Source of the DNA: Lepisosteus oculatus
Taxonomy: Eukaryota > Chordata > Actinopteri > Semionotiformes > Lepisosteidae
Assembly (NCBI RefSeq): GCF_040954835.1
Contig: NC_090712.1
Span: forward strand, 8,255,284-8,319,283
DNA: 64,000 nucleotides
Direction: 5' to 3'
The translations under genes were made by a program, and so were the position numbers. Below, piece after piece: positions 1 to 13,811 of the stretch. The notes beneath the pieces are model-generated. The model was given only the letters and a program-made list of their open reading frames with translations, made no database searches and had not been told where the DNA came from. Every line of letters starts with the position of its first letter. Within the stretch, counting starts at the first letter, position 1.

Positions 1-3000
1 GAATGCTGCAGCAGCTTTGCAGTTCATTCCAAAGTGCTCAGTGAATTGCAGAAACAGTCTGTACATGTTCCTGATTAGTGCCACTAGAGTCTACGTGTAA
101 GGATAATTCAGACTTTTCAACCTGTTCAGCAGCCACATCCTAATCCCATCCACAAAAATGTTGGTAGTCAGCTGGACCTCTTCTGTGTGTGTATTATCAT
201 TTCCAGTGTAAGATTCGATCTGTGATTTGGTCATAGAGGTGTTAATGCAACACTTTTGTTGTTGCAAGAGTGGGCACAGTTGAAGTTGAGACTGTACCTT
301 CTTAATCTGAACTATTCTAGGAAAGAGGTGCTGAAAACAGCAAGGATTGCATTGATGTAGTTGAGTCATTCAATATCTATCATACATGTGATTTGATTCA
401 ACATGGTCACACACAGAAAAAACAATCAGCTGCTGTTAGACTCTGTGAAAAATGTTTAGAGTAGATTTAGAGTTTGATAACCTGGGTAGAAACAGCCATA
501 ATAATTTGTCAAACAGAGGCAATGAAAGTAAATTCTAACTTGAAGATTAATACTTCTCATTTGTTTTGTCAACTTTTGGCTTCACTTGCATTTCCTGCAA
601 AGTTAAACAATGCTTTTTATTAATATGTACCCAAAATGTTTTTCTACATAATCAGAAAAGGCTAAAAGTAACGCACAAAAGGCAAAGTATCAATTAACTG
701 AGCAGTTCTGCTGAATGACCTGTTGACAAACCGCCTGCACAGCCATACAAAATGATAAAGTCTCCATATTAAAAGTTATTTAGAACGGACTGAGTTACAT
801 AAGGCCACTGCACATTTAAGTAGGCCGGAAAAGTAAAGCTATATGTATTCAAATCAGTTACTTGTTAATTAAAATTCAAGCCGGCTGCCCCAAAAGCATT
901 TATCATAATTGAAATTCAGGCGGATGGACAAGCAACTGCTAAAATTTAAACTGATTGTGTATAATTAAAGTCTGGGGAAAATAAGCATCACAGAAAAACC
1001 AAGCAGTGGCCTTCTGTGCTCCTCTCAATGTTTACATGGCACAGTGCAGACTGCAATTTGAGAATCTGAAATACCTTTATTCACAACGGGTTTTATGCAA
1101 ATTTCATATACCTGCTAATTCATATCCTGAATACTTGAAATCTATCTTCAGAATGCAAAATTTCTACTCTGACATTAACCCGTATTCTAATGCTCTATCA
1201 CAAAGGTTTTGGTTTTCATATTTTTAGTGCATGAAAAACTTTTCAAACAAAAAAAAAAAACTCCTTTAAGTTTTTCCAACACATCTGCAAATACCCTAAA
1301 CTGCAAGCAACTTAAGTTTGAAGACATGATGACAACAGATTCCATAGCAAACATTATCCTTATTTTTACTGCGATGGTTTAAGATAATTGTTGTTATTAT
1401 CGTGATTGTCAACTTCAAAGCTATTGCTGTTGCTGTTCTGTGTCTACTATTTTACCTTGTACACTGTTAAGAGATCACTTTTCTAAACACCTGCTGTGCC
1501 TGTGTCTTTTCAATTTGAAGTGTCAAAATCCCATTAGATCTGAACCACAGCACTGCATTAACTTAGGTCATTTTGGGCTTCAATGTAGCAGTGATCCAAT
1601 ATAACATGCATCTAAAACTGCACATACATCTTAACAAAAACAAGATTTATTTGTGACAGTTTGTGGCATCTTGCAAATTGGGTTTGGAAATTTAGTACAT
1701 GGGATTAGAAACTACAAGTCCTTACATTTACACAATCAAGTGCAGCCTTCAGCACTTGTCAGGAAATGCCTTTAGGGTTAATTGTGATCTGCGTTTATTT
1801 TTTTCCATGTTATTATACATTCTTGTACAGTAATTAAAACTACATAGCAGATTGAAAGTCCAACTGACAGCTCACAATTCACACTTAAAGTAACTGTAAT
1901 GCTGTTCAATGTAGAATTAAGGTTGTAAGCACACAGTGTTCCAGTGAAGGGGGGGACAGTTTTTTCCAGCTTAATATCTACTCAAATATGTACCAAAATA
2001 AAAGCTATTTTAAAATTGTCCAAATATTATGTCTAAATCGAAATAAAAACAATATGTTTACAGAGATTTATTTGCATGGTTTAAAAACAATGTAAGAAAT
2101 CTGTCTTCTAAAGTCTGACTTTTAGTGATGAACTAGACTGGAAATAGCATAGAACATGTCAGGGATGAAACACCACTGAGCATTTTGAAAGACTGAGTGA
2201 GAACAAGTCACACAACAAGCATTTCTAGCTTCTAATAATTATCAAATAAATTAATTAGCAAAAAGGTACAGCTGTTCAAAGACTTCAATTATTTTGCCTC
2301 TGGGATATTAAAAAGCCATAATGAAATCCCTAGATCTCTCAAAAATTAATGCCTTCTGGAGATACCTTCATATCTGTGGTAAGCATTCAAAAGATTTAGA
2401 ACTGACACACTATTCATATTTGTATTCAGGTATTGCAAGGGAATTAAAACTACAACAATCATTCAAACCTCATTCATAATTGGATTGTGTTAATTAATAG
2501 GTATAATTTGGAAACAAAAAGATGAGGCGTCCTTGGTATTAAAATGATGTAAAAACATCACGTACATAAAGAGTATAGCAAAGATATTTTTTGTTATACA
2601 ACACAGGTAAAGCTTCCTGTGACAACAGAACCAATATTTTAAATTAATTTTTATATGACATTCAGCAGTATGTCAGAAAGGCCATGGAATTCTCTAGTAA
2701 TATTTTATTAGAGCTTCTCAGTCACAAATAGCCTTTTCTTTTAAAAAAGCATAACCACATATAAATCCCGTATAAATTATTCAGTGATAACTATTGCCAT
2801 TAGGTATCCTCAGCTCTTACCCTCAAAAAGAGCACAACTGAGTTACTTGTAACTTGAGTTACAAGTGAATACATGAGAACTTCATACCCCTTCAACAACC
2901 TGACCAGAAAAACAGCACTAATTATCTAACATTGATTTTTCTGCCCACTTCCGCATGCAATAAAGCAATGGATAGAATGCTGCACATGCAACTGCTTGTG

Positions 3001-5392
3001 CTTCCATCTTTTTATTAGTTCTGTAAATACAGTAATAGGTTTCCAATATAAGATCAAGGGTCAACTTTGGCTGATACTATACAATACTGTTGGATAATAG
3101 AGTGTTTAACAGTCCTAACAGCAGCATGCCACAGCAAAAACACCATGTGTGATTGGTTATCTTCAGGATAGACTAATACAATATGCTCAGACAGATTTAG
3201 GTTTTTCTTCTATCAGAGAATTTCTTTAAATACAGCAATACAAATTCATTGTGTTTCATTACTTTGCTAAAAGCTACATCTTATGCATTAAAAAATAAAG
3301 ATAGAGTGTATACATCCTAAAAAATGTATTCATTGTCAGAGGTATTCAAGGGAAGTATACTTATTACAGAAAAAGCTAAAAGGCTGCAAGAACTTCCTTA
3401 TTTTGTTCTTTTCAAATGGACAAATGATCTGCCATTATTCTAAAACGACAAACAACAAATTGAGGGTGCTTTGAATCTTTATGGCTTCGCTTTATCATTT
3501 TTCCAATGTATGAAAGCAGGCTATTCAACTATGCTGAATAAGGAAAAAAAAGAAGTGAAAACAGAAACTCAGCAGCTGGTATCACAGGCAGAAAAAAAGA
3601 ACTTGAGTTCTATTGCCTCTGCCGGTTCCAAAACAAAGTTAAACTTGGCCTTCAGATGCATATTTTAATAGGCTATATAATACTACACTACACTTCTTGA
3701 ACAATTCATTTTAAAGAGCAGAAAAAGATTTTCAATCAAATTTAACTTCTGTAACATTCTCTCACACCAACATTTTTCAGCTATAAAGGACCAATAGATG
3801 GTGCCCTTCAAGCTGAAATACTATATTGTATGGAGGTTTCAGAGAAGAGCACTGCACCCTTCTATGACTCATCTTCTACTTACTGGCAGGTTCTTTCATA
3901 CTGTATGTAGTATTTAAACAGTCTGTATTTTACTCATTCAGCTCAATACATATTCTACTGATAAAACACTACAGAAATACTTTAGATCACACACAGTATA
4001 TACTGTAATTACTGTATTTACATAAAATTGCTTAAGCAACTGCAAAAAAGTATTCCTGAAACCTTTCTTCATAATCCATTAGTATTCCAAATTGAAAATT
4101 GATACAGGTTCCATATATCATAAGACTCCAATTTAACCTTTTACACTTCACATATTCACAATATAAAACTTGCACTAAATAAATGAATATTAATGTACAA
4201 TATGGCCCACTAGAATACTAAGGCATAGAGTTATTTGGATTTTGGTCATCATAGACCTTTTAATCAAGAAAATAAAGGCAACACCCTACAACTTGGATGC
4301 CCTAGACAACAATCCAGATCATGACAATAGGGAATTCACAAACCCCATATGGAGCAAGTCAAGAGGCTGTTGAAAAGACATGTAAGGATTAGTAAAGCAA
4401 GAAGAATTAGGAAGAATTAATGACCCATATTTATACAGGGGCAGGAAGATCCATCAGGTGTCAAGTATTGAGGGTTGCATCTCCCTAAAAATTTATTTTT
4501 TAAAATCCGTGACGTATAATTGTCCACAAATTTCTCTTTTATCTGTACTGAGGTCTTTTGTGAAATCAATTAACAACCAGAAACAAAGGGTTTTAAGGCC
4601 ACCTGTACTAAGATAAAGTCAATAAATACTTCTATACTCATTCACAAAACACGGGACATGAGTTCTTAGGTATTTTTAAGTCATGAATAAAAATCTGTTA
4701 CAGTTAAATGTTACTGTTAAATGCTCAGATCTGTTGTTAAAAAAGCACTAGAGTGTTATTTGTGCAATACTGTAACTACTAGGTGTTCCACCCCTTCTTG
4801 TGAGCAGCAAAGCTGCCAATGTGTAGTTTGACCTCATCAGATCTCATATGCTAGAGGGGTGGCAGACCATCGAGGAAAACTGGGATACGGTAGTAAGTGG
4901 TGCCAGTATACTAGTAGATGACACTCATCCTTCTAGGACAGAATTTCCAGTATGGTGAACTGGAAATTCCAGTACAAAGCTACTAGTCTTTGTAGTAGCT
5001 CTCCAATTGGGATAAAATGTTAAACCGAGGTTCTGACTTCCTGGACAATGAATATCCCATGGTATTGTTTGTAAAAGCAGGGGAATCAGTGTCCTTGCTA
5101 ATTTCCACTAAGGGCAGAATGTGGGAGAAGGTCCCCCTTAATTTAGCTGGTGAGGTAATTTCTCATTTTCTCATTTCTCCAGGTGATAAACTGTGTAATA
5201 GGGCTGTTGGAACATAATGATTACCATGTGTCACCCCAGTGGTACAGCAACTTTGGGGTGGACAATGTCTATGACCTCTAAAAAAAGTGAAGCACTTTGG
5301 CATTCTAGGGAATAAATTAGCTTTCACAATACAAAAACCAAGAAAAGATTTCCCAAACCTGCAGTGCACAAAGGTAGGAGAATAAAACATAC
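1..5392 (-). other. KIF16B: KIF16B intron 3 (part)
   Basis: This stretch lies 3' of the third coding exon of KIF16B on the minus strand. I looked on the minus strand for the next kinesin exon, which should carry the P-loop (GQTGSGKS type), and found no codons for it, so that exon lies beyond the left edge. The DNA is AT-rich, with short A runs (about 1249-1260) and a diverged 5S-type SINE near its right end. An open frame at 91-369 (minus) matches nothing I know and has no convincing splice sites. Confidence 0.7.
4835..5330 (+). repeat. Diverged SINE with 5S-rRNA-like head
   Basis: Around 4840-4890 the text follows the internal promoter region of 5S rRNA (a 'cagatctcat..gcta' block, then 'gcagacc'). 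Next comes a SINE body with 'gttaaaccgaggttctgac' near 5020 and a tail block 'gaagcactttggcat' near 5288. The same head, body and tail order recurs in other copies in the window. The copy is heavily diverged, so it is an old insertion. It accounts for the two open frames at 5017-5390. The family assignment rests on memory of fish SINE consensus sequences. Confidence 0.55.
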
Positions 5393-8300
5393 CTTTTCCT
5401 GAGATGCATAGTTTGCATGTTTATTATCAGCTGAGTCATAGGAGAAGTCATATGTGAATGTCTTGATTCTTTCTCTTGCAGAATCTCCTGAGATCCCCTC
5501 TGGTATCTGGTAAATAAAATGTTACGTGAACATATATATTTTTTAAACCATAAGTAAAATAAGAGGAGAGGAACATATTTGTTTTTTATGTGCTATTTCC
5601 CTCCTTTTATTTATGTCTTACATTTACCAGATCAGATAAGATTTAAATCTTCTATAGGAGAGTGACAGGGTGACTTAATACCCACTGCCAGATATTTTTA
5701 CATTTACTCTAAACATGACAGGGGAAATCCAGTTTAAAGAAAACAGAGTACAAATACTTACCTTTATGTTTGTTATTGAAGTTTTGTTCCCTTGCATCTG
5801 AATTATGAATTTGGCATCTAAATCCTTCTCCCTATTATAAAATGACAAGACTTTATTAAGGAATAATAGAATACGAAACTGTAAATTGATCATTATTGCT
5901 TAATTATTCTCAATAATAGTATTCCTGTCTTTTCAATGGACATCTTCTCACACTTTTCCCAGTGTGTCATTACCTTTGAATAGAAAGTTAAATGCTTCAT
6001 ATAGAAAACTCATACGAAAACATATAGAAGGTACTTTATGTGCATGAGACAGATTATCTTGATGTCTGCCATTTATGGTTTAGTCAAATGCACGTGTGCA
6101 TGTTGAGGTCTCCTATTTTGTTATGGTAAAGGTTTCAATGGCATTTCATACTTATAGGTAATTAAGAACAATTATAAATGAGGAGGAGGCCTTACAGCCC
6201 ATCAAACTCATTTGGACTTTAGCAACTGATTGGCCCTAAGATCTCAACCAGCTGTTTCTTGAAGGAAACCAGGGTATTGGCTTCATTAACACAGAACAAG
6301 GTGCCCGGCCACTTTCCCAAGAACTTTTGTTTTTTACACACTTACACAGAGTTTCCGAAAAAGTTCATTGTTATTATTTAAAAAGCATAATGAAACTATA
6401 AAGAGTACTATAAAACTATAAAGAAGACACAAGCAAAAACTAAATGGAAATGCTAGCACTCTGGTGTACAAAGAATTAATAAACACATACACTCTGGCAT
6501 TATAAATACAGCACACACAGCACTAGGTACTTCTCTGAAGTACAGGTGGCTGCAACTACTGCATGACAACTTAAAATAATTAAATAAACTTTTCTTATAT
6601 TTTTCTAAAAATGTATTGTGCAAAATTGTAATTTAAGATTATATACTGTGAAGATGGAGCTAGCTAATTATCGAAAACAGTTTAATTCAAAGAACTATAT
6701 CCTTCAACTTCTACTGAATGCACACCATTAATTAAATGTTAAATATAGCAAGAGATACCATTTTACAACATCCAGGTGGGCCTGCACATTGGTGGTGGTG
6801 GAGGGGAGTCCCCATTACCTGTAAAGCACTTTTTAGTGGAGTGTCCAGAAAAGCGCTATATAAGTGTAAGTTAATTATTATTATTAACTCATCTGTTGCA
6901 GATGTCGCCTTACAGGAACCTTTCACCTGAACTAGCTAAGTCCAGAGACAATTGAGCATTATTTATTTGAGAAATCTTGCTGTAACAATGAAGTACTGGA
7001 GCCTTAGATCAAAATTGAAACTTGGTGCCCTGTCCTAAATTTCCAGAGCAGAGAACTGGCATGCAAAGTTCAACTAGTGTAAAGTAGAACAAAGAAAACA
7101 ACTGTCACTCAAGATCCGGTTAGTAATCTTCAGGTCTAAAAGTTTATTTAATTGACATTTACTATAGATCTCATTTAAAGCACAGTATATCCCTGTACAT
7201 TACTTACTCTTATAGGATAAAAATTGGAGCCATACTTTATGCTACATACTACAATAGCACAGATTCAATTAGAGGAAGATTAGTATAGCCTGTAATGTTC
7301 TTATTGTTGTTCTGTCTACATAAAATGTAAAAATGATTGGAGACTTTTAGTTGGTCAAGTTAACAGCTAGAACCCCTTTCTGGAAGGAATTGCTAAGGAC
7401 ACAGTAAAACTATTTTCTTGATCCATGACAAGCATCATAAACATTGTTGGGACAAAGAAGCTGGTTATTTAAACTGTACTGCATAACAACGTATGAAGGG
7501 AAAATACTTTATGTTTTAAAACGTATTGCACAACTAGATTAGCTTTAACCATTTTGTAATAAAGGGTTAAGGCTATTTGTAATTCCACTGCATGTTTTCA
7601 GACCCAAACAGTCGTCAGTTTAAGTCATGAAGATTTTCATTAAATAATGTTGTGTGGGTCCCGTCCGCCCACATGATCTCCCTCTCCCTCTTTATGGAAT
7701 ACAAGCTGGATTGTAGTTTTACGCACAAATTTAAAGAACTTAAGTCTGTACAAAGGTTAAAACAACACAGAACAAAGCAGTCAAGCAAAATGGGAATTTT
7801 CTGTTTGCACACGATGTCTTACAACCTGCCCTTACAGTAAAACAAACAAAGGCTGTTTTGTATAAGAGCAGCCTATCTGAGAGTGAGAATGGTGATTAAC
7901 ACTAGACGTTCATGAGGCAACACAGGATTTGACCTCCTGTGTCATAGTTAACAAAAGTTATTTTCATGTTTTATTGCTACAAAAACAAAGCGGAACCTCA
8001 TTTCTGCCTAATACTTATTAACATTCACGGCAAATATTGTCTAACAAGAAAGGAGCATGGTTGTAAATAAAAAAACATAAAACCAGAGACATGGAATTTA
8101 GGTTCTGATTATTTTTGTATGCGTATAACTTTCTAAAGATTACATTTTTGTATGCTTAAATCCTTAATAAATAATTTGTTTAACAGTCATCCCTATCCAG
8201 AGCAATAATTTGTCTTTCTAATAACTAAGGCACTTCAGACTCTGTAGTACAGTAAAACACTGATACTGTATGTGAAACACAGTTCCTTTAAATATCATGT

Positions 8301-9387
8301 TACCCCTCTTCAATGACCTAAGATAATGAGCAAACGAACTTTCAGCAGTACAGCTATTATACCCTAATAGCCATTCTGAAGTCATTTTCAAGCTTTCAGG
8401 TTCTGCTAGCCCAATTTAAGCAAACAATGACGGTCTCTAATAATGCATTTCTGCGGGTGTTCATCTCAAAATGCAGTTTTCTAAATGTATTTATGAAATT
8501 ACAATGTAAATTACACATAGACATTTTACTGCACATATACAATGCAATATGTGTGGTAATATGCTCAGGTAAATTGTTCTGTATTTATCCACAGCAAACA
8601 GTATAAAAACAGCAGAGCAGTAAAAAAGGGTATCTTCTCTATGAAGGTATGATGAAGGTCAGTCTTGACAAAGATGAGGTTGCAGAGTACCGCGACATTA
8701 CGCAATTCACAGCAGCTGACTCTGCTGTTGTCCCGCAATACTGGGACATTGGAAGCGAGGTGGGGTGAATCACCAAACAAACTTCAGATCCATCTTTAAT
8801 GACGTCAGTTATTTCGAATTAGAGCGCAATTTGACACCGTCAAATTGTGCATTTCTCTTATTGCTTTTCTGCATGTTATAGCAAGAGAGCAAAATTAAAA
8901 ATGAATATGCTTCTCATTCCGTTATGTCAAATCCCCAGTCTGTTTCCCGATCGGGGAATATTTGAGGAACAGATAGGAAGATGTGTTGCAAAGACGCTAT
9001 ATAAAACATTTACTAAACGAGAAGCAGTTATTCAAACCTTCGACATGTTTTGCATTTTTGTTGCTTAGTTGAAAGATACCACGTTGTCAGCTTCAAACAA
9101 CATGGGTGGATAGTTTGTTCTACACTTTCGAAACACTTCGTGTAAATGTATACAAGGTACCGAATAAAAACAATGTAGCGCGTTGCATGCAAAGAATACA
9201 CGGTGAATAACGCTGCTGCGACTTAAATTCTTTAATATTACAAGAGGAGACGCTAAAGCAGGTAAGAAGACATTTTTAAAGAAAGACTTTGCATTCAAAA
9301 CTTAAATGCGAAGAAAATATTTTTGTAGTTAGACACTTACCGCCGATTCATCGGCCTGACTCTGACAGCCACTCTCACTGATGCCAT
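5393..9387 (-). CDS. KIF16B: KIF16B, kinesin-3 motor protein: first three coding exons (5' partial gene)
   Basis: KIF16B is a plus-end-directed kinesin-3 that carries early endosomes along microtubules and binds PI3P through a C-terminal PX domain. Only codons 1-77, the start of the motor head, are in the window. Exons on the minus strand are 9387-9341 (MASVRVAVRVRPMNR, beta-1 of the motor), 5831-5762 (starts REKDLDAKFIIQMQ) and 5506-5393 (IPEG... to NYASQEK, includes the TFTYDFS motif). All have GT/AG borders (GTAAG, GTAAG, GTATG) and phases 2 and 0 that join without a break. The peptide follows human KIF16B closely as I know it. The start ATG has A at -3 and G at +4, but another ATG lies 7 bases upstream in a different frame. 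The P-loop exon and all later exons lie to the left of the window. It is transcribed divergently from SNRPB2. Confidence 0.93.
6172..6308 (-). repeat. LINE-like 3' region fragment
   Basis: The text 'gaggaggaggccttacagcc' followed by 'cagctgtttcttgaaggaaa' and 'cagggtattggcttcatta' matches, in reverse, a LINE-derived repeat common in fish and other vertebrates. Copies of neighbouring parts of the same element occur at 43250-43430 and 22600-22690. It is old and truncated. Confidence 0.5.
6766..6895 (+). repeat. SINE 3' tail with ATT repeats
   Basis: The block 'cattggtggtggtggagg', then 'agtccccattacctgtaaag', then 'gtccagaaaagcgctatata', ends in an ATT-rich tail. This is the shared LINE-derived 3' end of a common fish SINE family. 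It is the best preserved SINE piece in the window, so probably a younger insertion than the others. The head is missing, consistent with 5' truncation. Confidence 0.7.
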
Positions 9388-9540
9388 CGTTCATTCCTGT
9401 GGCTCTGTTGTGATTCGCACCTGTTACCAGCTCAACCGCAGTCTTATTATTTAGGTTTCTTACTTTTGGACAAACGCAAGGGGGGAAAAAACATATTTTT
9501 TTGCGTATGTCAGTGTGAATTTCTGAACGGTGTGAACTGT

Positions 9541-9800
9541 TGACTTTCACTGCACCGGTGCCACCGCAGCAGAAGTAAATACAGGATATCTTTCCAAGGA
9601 AAAACTCTCAAACTCCGCTACCGCTGTCAGCTGACAAAGCATGAACTCCAGGAGGGATGCTGTAAAGGACAAAATACTCTTAAACGAAGAACGCGTTTGG
9701 AAAAAGGCATCGGGGAAATCAAAGCAAAACCCTCATGACTCAGTGTACGACCGCAACGCAGCGGGCGTGGGAGTTTGTAGGCCTGCTCAGCCACAGGCTA
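9541..9800 (-). promoter_or_regulatory. KIF16B: Probable KIF16B 5'UTR/promoter region
   Basis: CpG density rises here above the surrounding DNA (caccggtgccaccgc near 9552, later gcgggcgtgggag near 9760), as expected just upstream of the KIF16B start at 9387. No TATA box is evident. An AP-1-like TGACTCA lies near 9736. The start site itself cannot be placed. Any long 5'UTR would carry upstream ATGs (one at 9550) in other frames. Confidence 0.4.
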
Positions 9801-10924
9801 ACAGGAAATTATGTGTGTTTAAAATAGGGTATTATTTGAATAATCGAGAGATTCTTGTGGATTGAAACCAGTAATAACGATTCTCATCAAACGATTAATT
9901 TTAAATTGCCTCCGTGACCTCTTTTCAAATATGTATTGCAGTGGGCGAATTATGATTTTAGAAAACAATTGTCTACCTGATTTTCTACAGTTTAACCGAA
10001 ATTCGTTTTCTGATTTTCATTTTGTGTCCTTGTCAAAGTTGAGTTTTGTTTTCTCTTAGTGTTCCTATGGGTTTTTTAGATACAATACTAAGAGAAGGAA
10101 CATGAGTTTAACATTTGTAGAGTCTCGATTTGTAAATTGAGTAATTTAAAGATCATCTGGGATCAGAATCTGGGTACCATTCTGTCCTCAAAGACATAGT
10201 TCCCTTAATTGTAAAGACAACGTGTAATTTATCAATAACTTTCAGATGTTTTATATTTTAAAAAAAATGGACAAACCGAAATTGTACTCTCTAGGACCAA
10301 AGCTGGAAATCACTGCTTTAATGTCTTATACATATTATATTCTCATTCACATACTGTATGATCTCTCTTACAATTTTACCTTTTTAATTCTGACTGTAAT
10401 AGTTTAAACTGGTTAATACAGCACACTCTAATTGCTATGAAAGCTCACATTGTTTAGTATATTAAGTCAAAAATGAATCATTCAAAAATTAAATGTGTTG
10501 CTTTGATAGTGCAGTATAGTGGTGCAAGTCATTTAGTATATATTAAATGTAACATTAAATATTAAGCACTATGTAATAGCTGAAGTACGCTGCTACTTGA
10601 GCATTCCCTTGAGTAAAGAACTATACTGTACTTCAGTAAAAGCTCCAGTTAAATCCCTGTTTGTATAAATAGGTCTTGAAATCCCAATTGTTAAATAAGA
10701 ATTTGTTCTCAACTGATAGGTAAAATAAATGAGAAAGAATCAATGGTATATGGAGAAAATATCTTCCTAATGATATTGAAGCTAAAAAAGAAAAACTAAT
10801 ATTTCACAGGTTTGGCACCTCTGAATTTGAGTCTTTGCTTTGGATTTTCAGAAAATCAGCTCCTCCCCTCATCTCAGTCTTTTGTTCTCCCATCTTTAGC
10901 AACTGATTTCCCTCTCTCCCTCAT

Positions 10925-11005
10925 GCTTAAAAAAGGTCCCATAGCAGAAACGTTATGTCTCTTTTCATTTTAGCAGGGAATAAACCCTTTCTGGAACATT
11001 TGTAC
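10925..11005 (+). repeat. Retroelement 3' end fragment
   Basis: The segment with 'gcagaaacgttatgtctctt' followed by 'agcagggaataaacccttt' resembles the 3' end of a dispersed vertebrate retroelement that ends in a GGAATAAACC-type block. The identification is from memory of the consensus, and the family name is uncertain. Confidence 0.35.
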
Positions 11006-12336
11006 TTTGAAAATCAACCTGATAGTGTTAGAAGGGTACTAAAAACCATTTGATGTTTTATGACTCGATGATCATATATTCAACTTCAGAATAAATAAAA
11101 TTAAGGGACACAATTTATTTTTCCTCTTTAACTTTCCCCATGCTTTTGGAAATCATGGTAGAAAAATGAATTATTATTTATTATTTTCTACAGTGAACAC
11201 CATTATTTAGATGTTATAACAGAAAAACTGATTAAACATTTAGCTGAACTAGATTATTTGTATAACATTTTAAAAAACATTCTAAAGCATTGAACAAAAC
11301 TAAAATGGCAATAAAATAATTACAAACAAGCTTGAACATGCTTTAAAAGAAAACACAGAATACAATAATAATACTGTACATTTTAAAGGACATTTCAAAG
11401 TTGTGTTTTTTGTCATTTCTTTTAAATTGTCATCATTCAATGTACTTTTCTGTAACATGGGACCAACACAGTGATTTTGAAAAATGAGCCAGGTACATTT
11501 TGGTGCATTTATATCACTCCAAATTGCCTGGACCATCTTTCTTCCACACAATTTATTTTGTCAGCAGGCTTTTTCTTTTATGAGTAGATATTCTTTTTCA
11601 CTAAGCTGTTGATATCCAGCAAACAAAGAGCAATGGTTTTATTTATGAAGTCCGGACCCTCAAACCTCAGCACGAGTGAATCATTCATTTAATGTTTGGA
11701 AGGATATCCAGAACGCTCAATCTGCCTCCTGTAAGCGACCAGTCTCAATGGAAACAGAAGCGTTTGGCAAAACACCTTGCCAGTATATTGAATTGTGTTA
11801 TTTGCTTCCTTTAATATCTTTCACTCCAAGGATCTCCAATCTCTAAGAAAAAATAAATAAGATCCAGATTTAAATGAGTCGCACGCAAATATGCCAACCC
11901 TTAGAGAGCCCTCCACAAGCTGCTGCATGTGCCAAGTGAATCAGTGGTATTTTGTAAAACAGTCTGACACAAACTCCTTTGCAAACCAATTACACGTGTC
12001 CTGCAGGCGTGACTAAGTAAGCTTATTACAAAAAACAAAGGCTCAAAAAGCCATACATCAGAATGCAATATAATTTCATTGGATTTATGTAACACTTTTA
12101 TGCCTAAGTATCACAAAAGCTCATTGCACATGAAAGAATGCATTTCACACATTACTGATGTGCTGCACCAACCTGGGTGACACAGAGAAGTAAATTTATG
12201 CACCAGGAGCTCCACCATACAGCAGATAAAGTAGAGAACTGAGAAATTTTCTCGACGATTTAATTAGAGGGGAACATTAGGTAAGACAGATAATGTAAGT
12301 TCGAAATTAAATTTAGCCAGGAGAATGCCGTTAACA

Positions 12337-12627
12337 TTCTATCCACCCATTTTCTAACCACTTTATCGAATACTGGGTCGTGGGGGATCCAGAGCCTATT
12401 CCAGCAAGCAACAGGTGTAAGGAGGGATGGATGTTTGGCAGGGCCGAAACATCCACAGACACATTCACACCATAGCCAATTAATCTGGTATGTCTCTGGA
12501 CTCTAGAGGAAACACGCATAAATACAGGGATAACATACAAACTCCACGCAGACAGCAATCTGGGAATTGAACCCAGGGCTCCAGTACTGTGACGTAGCAA
12601 TGAACCACTGCACCACTATGCTGCCCT
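12337..12627 (-). repeat. tRNA-derived SINE
   Basis: Read on the minus strand it starts with a tRNA-like A box (gggcagcatagtggtgcagt) and a B box (gggttcaattccc). It runs through a 'ggagtttgtatgttatccct' body to the tail 'ggttagaaaatgggtgg'. The same layout recurs at 26038, 29731, 41388, 42896 and 46040. This is the most complete minus-strand copy. The 89-aa frame here is a chance frame within it. Confidence 0.75.
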
Positions 12628-13811
12628 CGATAAACTCACTACTCTTACAAACAGTACCATTTGACTTTTAATTCCCAAGTAGTTGGGACACATTGGTTTA
12701 ATAGGCCCTTTGAAGGATGAACCTCCTACAGCAGTGTAGGACCATTTGTATTCTGCTGCATTGGATTGAAAATTCTGGTATGAGAAAAGAGGTTCTTCTT
12801 TTAAGCCAACATCACTTACAGGAGCAGCCTGATTTTCCTTTGAACTGGCAAGAGCTTTTTATAATGGGTTTAGTTACACTAAAAATACAAGAGTGGGTAG
12901 TGGAGTTGGAGATGTGCCCCTTACTGAACGTGCATGTTTCACACTGGGGTGCTGCAAGATTGTAAGAATTACTCCAACAATGGTGAGTAATAGCCCCAGC
13001 CTAACTGTCATTCCCTTGCATAGTAGATGCCTGAATCTCCACAAAACGATTTCACCATGGCAGGGTTCCCGGGTGGGTACACTAGCAGTCCTGAAGCCAT
13101 GTTTAAAACTGCTGTTGTCTGCATGTATTGTATCCCTGCTAACATGTAGGCCCTCCTCCCGTCTTCCTCAGGGCTGAGTAAAAACACACCCATGGCGCCT
13201 GATTATATAGCATATTGTATCACATGTGGTTTGCATTTAATAGGAGAACAAATCAATGAGGTATTTTAAAAGCATTAAATTAACTGCATTCAGATGTCTC
13301 TTTGTTGTGTCACAAATAAGACAAAGAATTCCCATTGAACACTGAACAAAGTTACAGGAATTATTTGAAAATAAAATCAGGCAGGAATCTCAGATCAGTA
13401 AACCACCGTAAGATTTCACAAGCTGCGTCTTGACAAGCAATACAATACGGTATGTTTTCGGTGCACAGAATCTATATCGAGACCTGTTTGATTAAAACTG
13501 TTTTCTAGCTAACACAGGTCATGGACAATAGCTGTATGATGCGTGTTTTCACATTCAGTTAATGTGTACCCCACATGTAAAAAACGCCAAAAAAAATCAC
13601 AACAAAAGCGTGCTCAAGTCTTTTTTGTCAAGGAGATATTTTCTCTTCACCGGGAATGTAATATTTCTCACACTTTTAAATGTGTAGCTTTAAACGTGTA
13701 TTTTTAATAGTGGATTCGATAGTTTAATTAACCCAATACAAATTGGTTTCACAAAATTAACGTATTTTATACTGTATGTAATTATTACGTACAGATACGG
13801 TATGCAGTCTG

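Larger units (their letters stand above)
5832..9340 (-). other. KIF16B: KIF16B intron 1
   Basis: This 3.5-kb intron lies between the first two coding exons. It holds a LINE 3'-part fragment (about 6172-6308) and a SINE 3' tail (about 6766-6895). The rest shows no exon, hairpin or RNA gene that I can support. Opposed open frames at 6732-6930 are two readings of the SINE tail. Confidence 0.75.
9801..13800. other. KIF16B-SNRPB2 divergent intergenic region
   Basis: About 4 kb of AT-rich DNA lies between the two divergent promoters. It contains a retroelement 3' end (about 10925-11005) and a tRNA-derived SINE in minus orientation (12337-12627). I find no supported gene; the small open frames at 12331-13193 lie in or near the SINE. 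Confidence 0.6.

Noticed and set aside
91-369. 92-aa minus-strand open frame at the left edge, considered as a further KIF16B exon
   Set aside because: It has no similarity to the kinesin motor segment expected next and lacks convincing splice borders.
9641-9865. 74-aa open frame upstream of KIF16B, considered as a divergent small gene
   Set aside because: There is no recognisable protein, and it lies in the likely KIF16B promoter region whose higher GC favours chance open frames.
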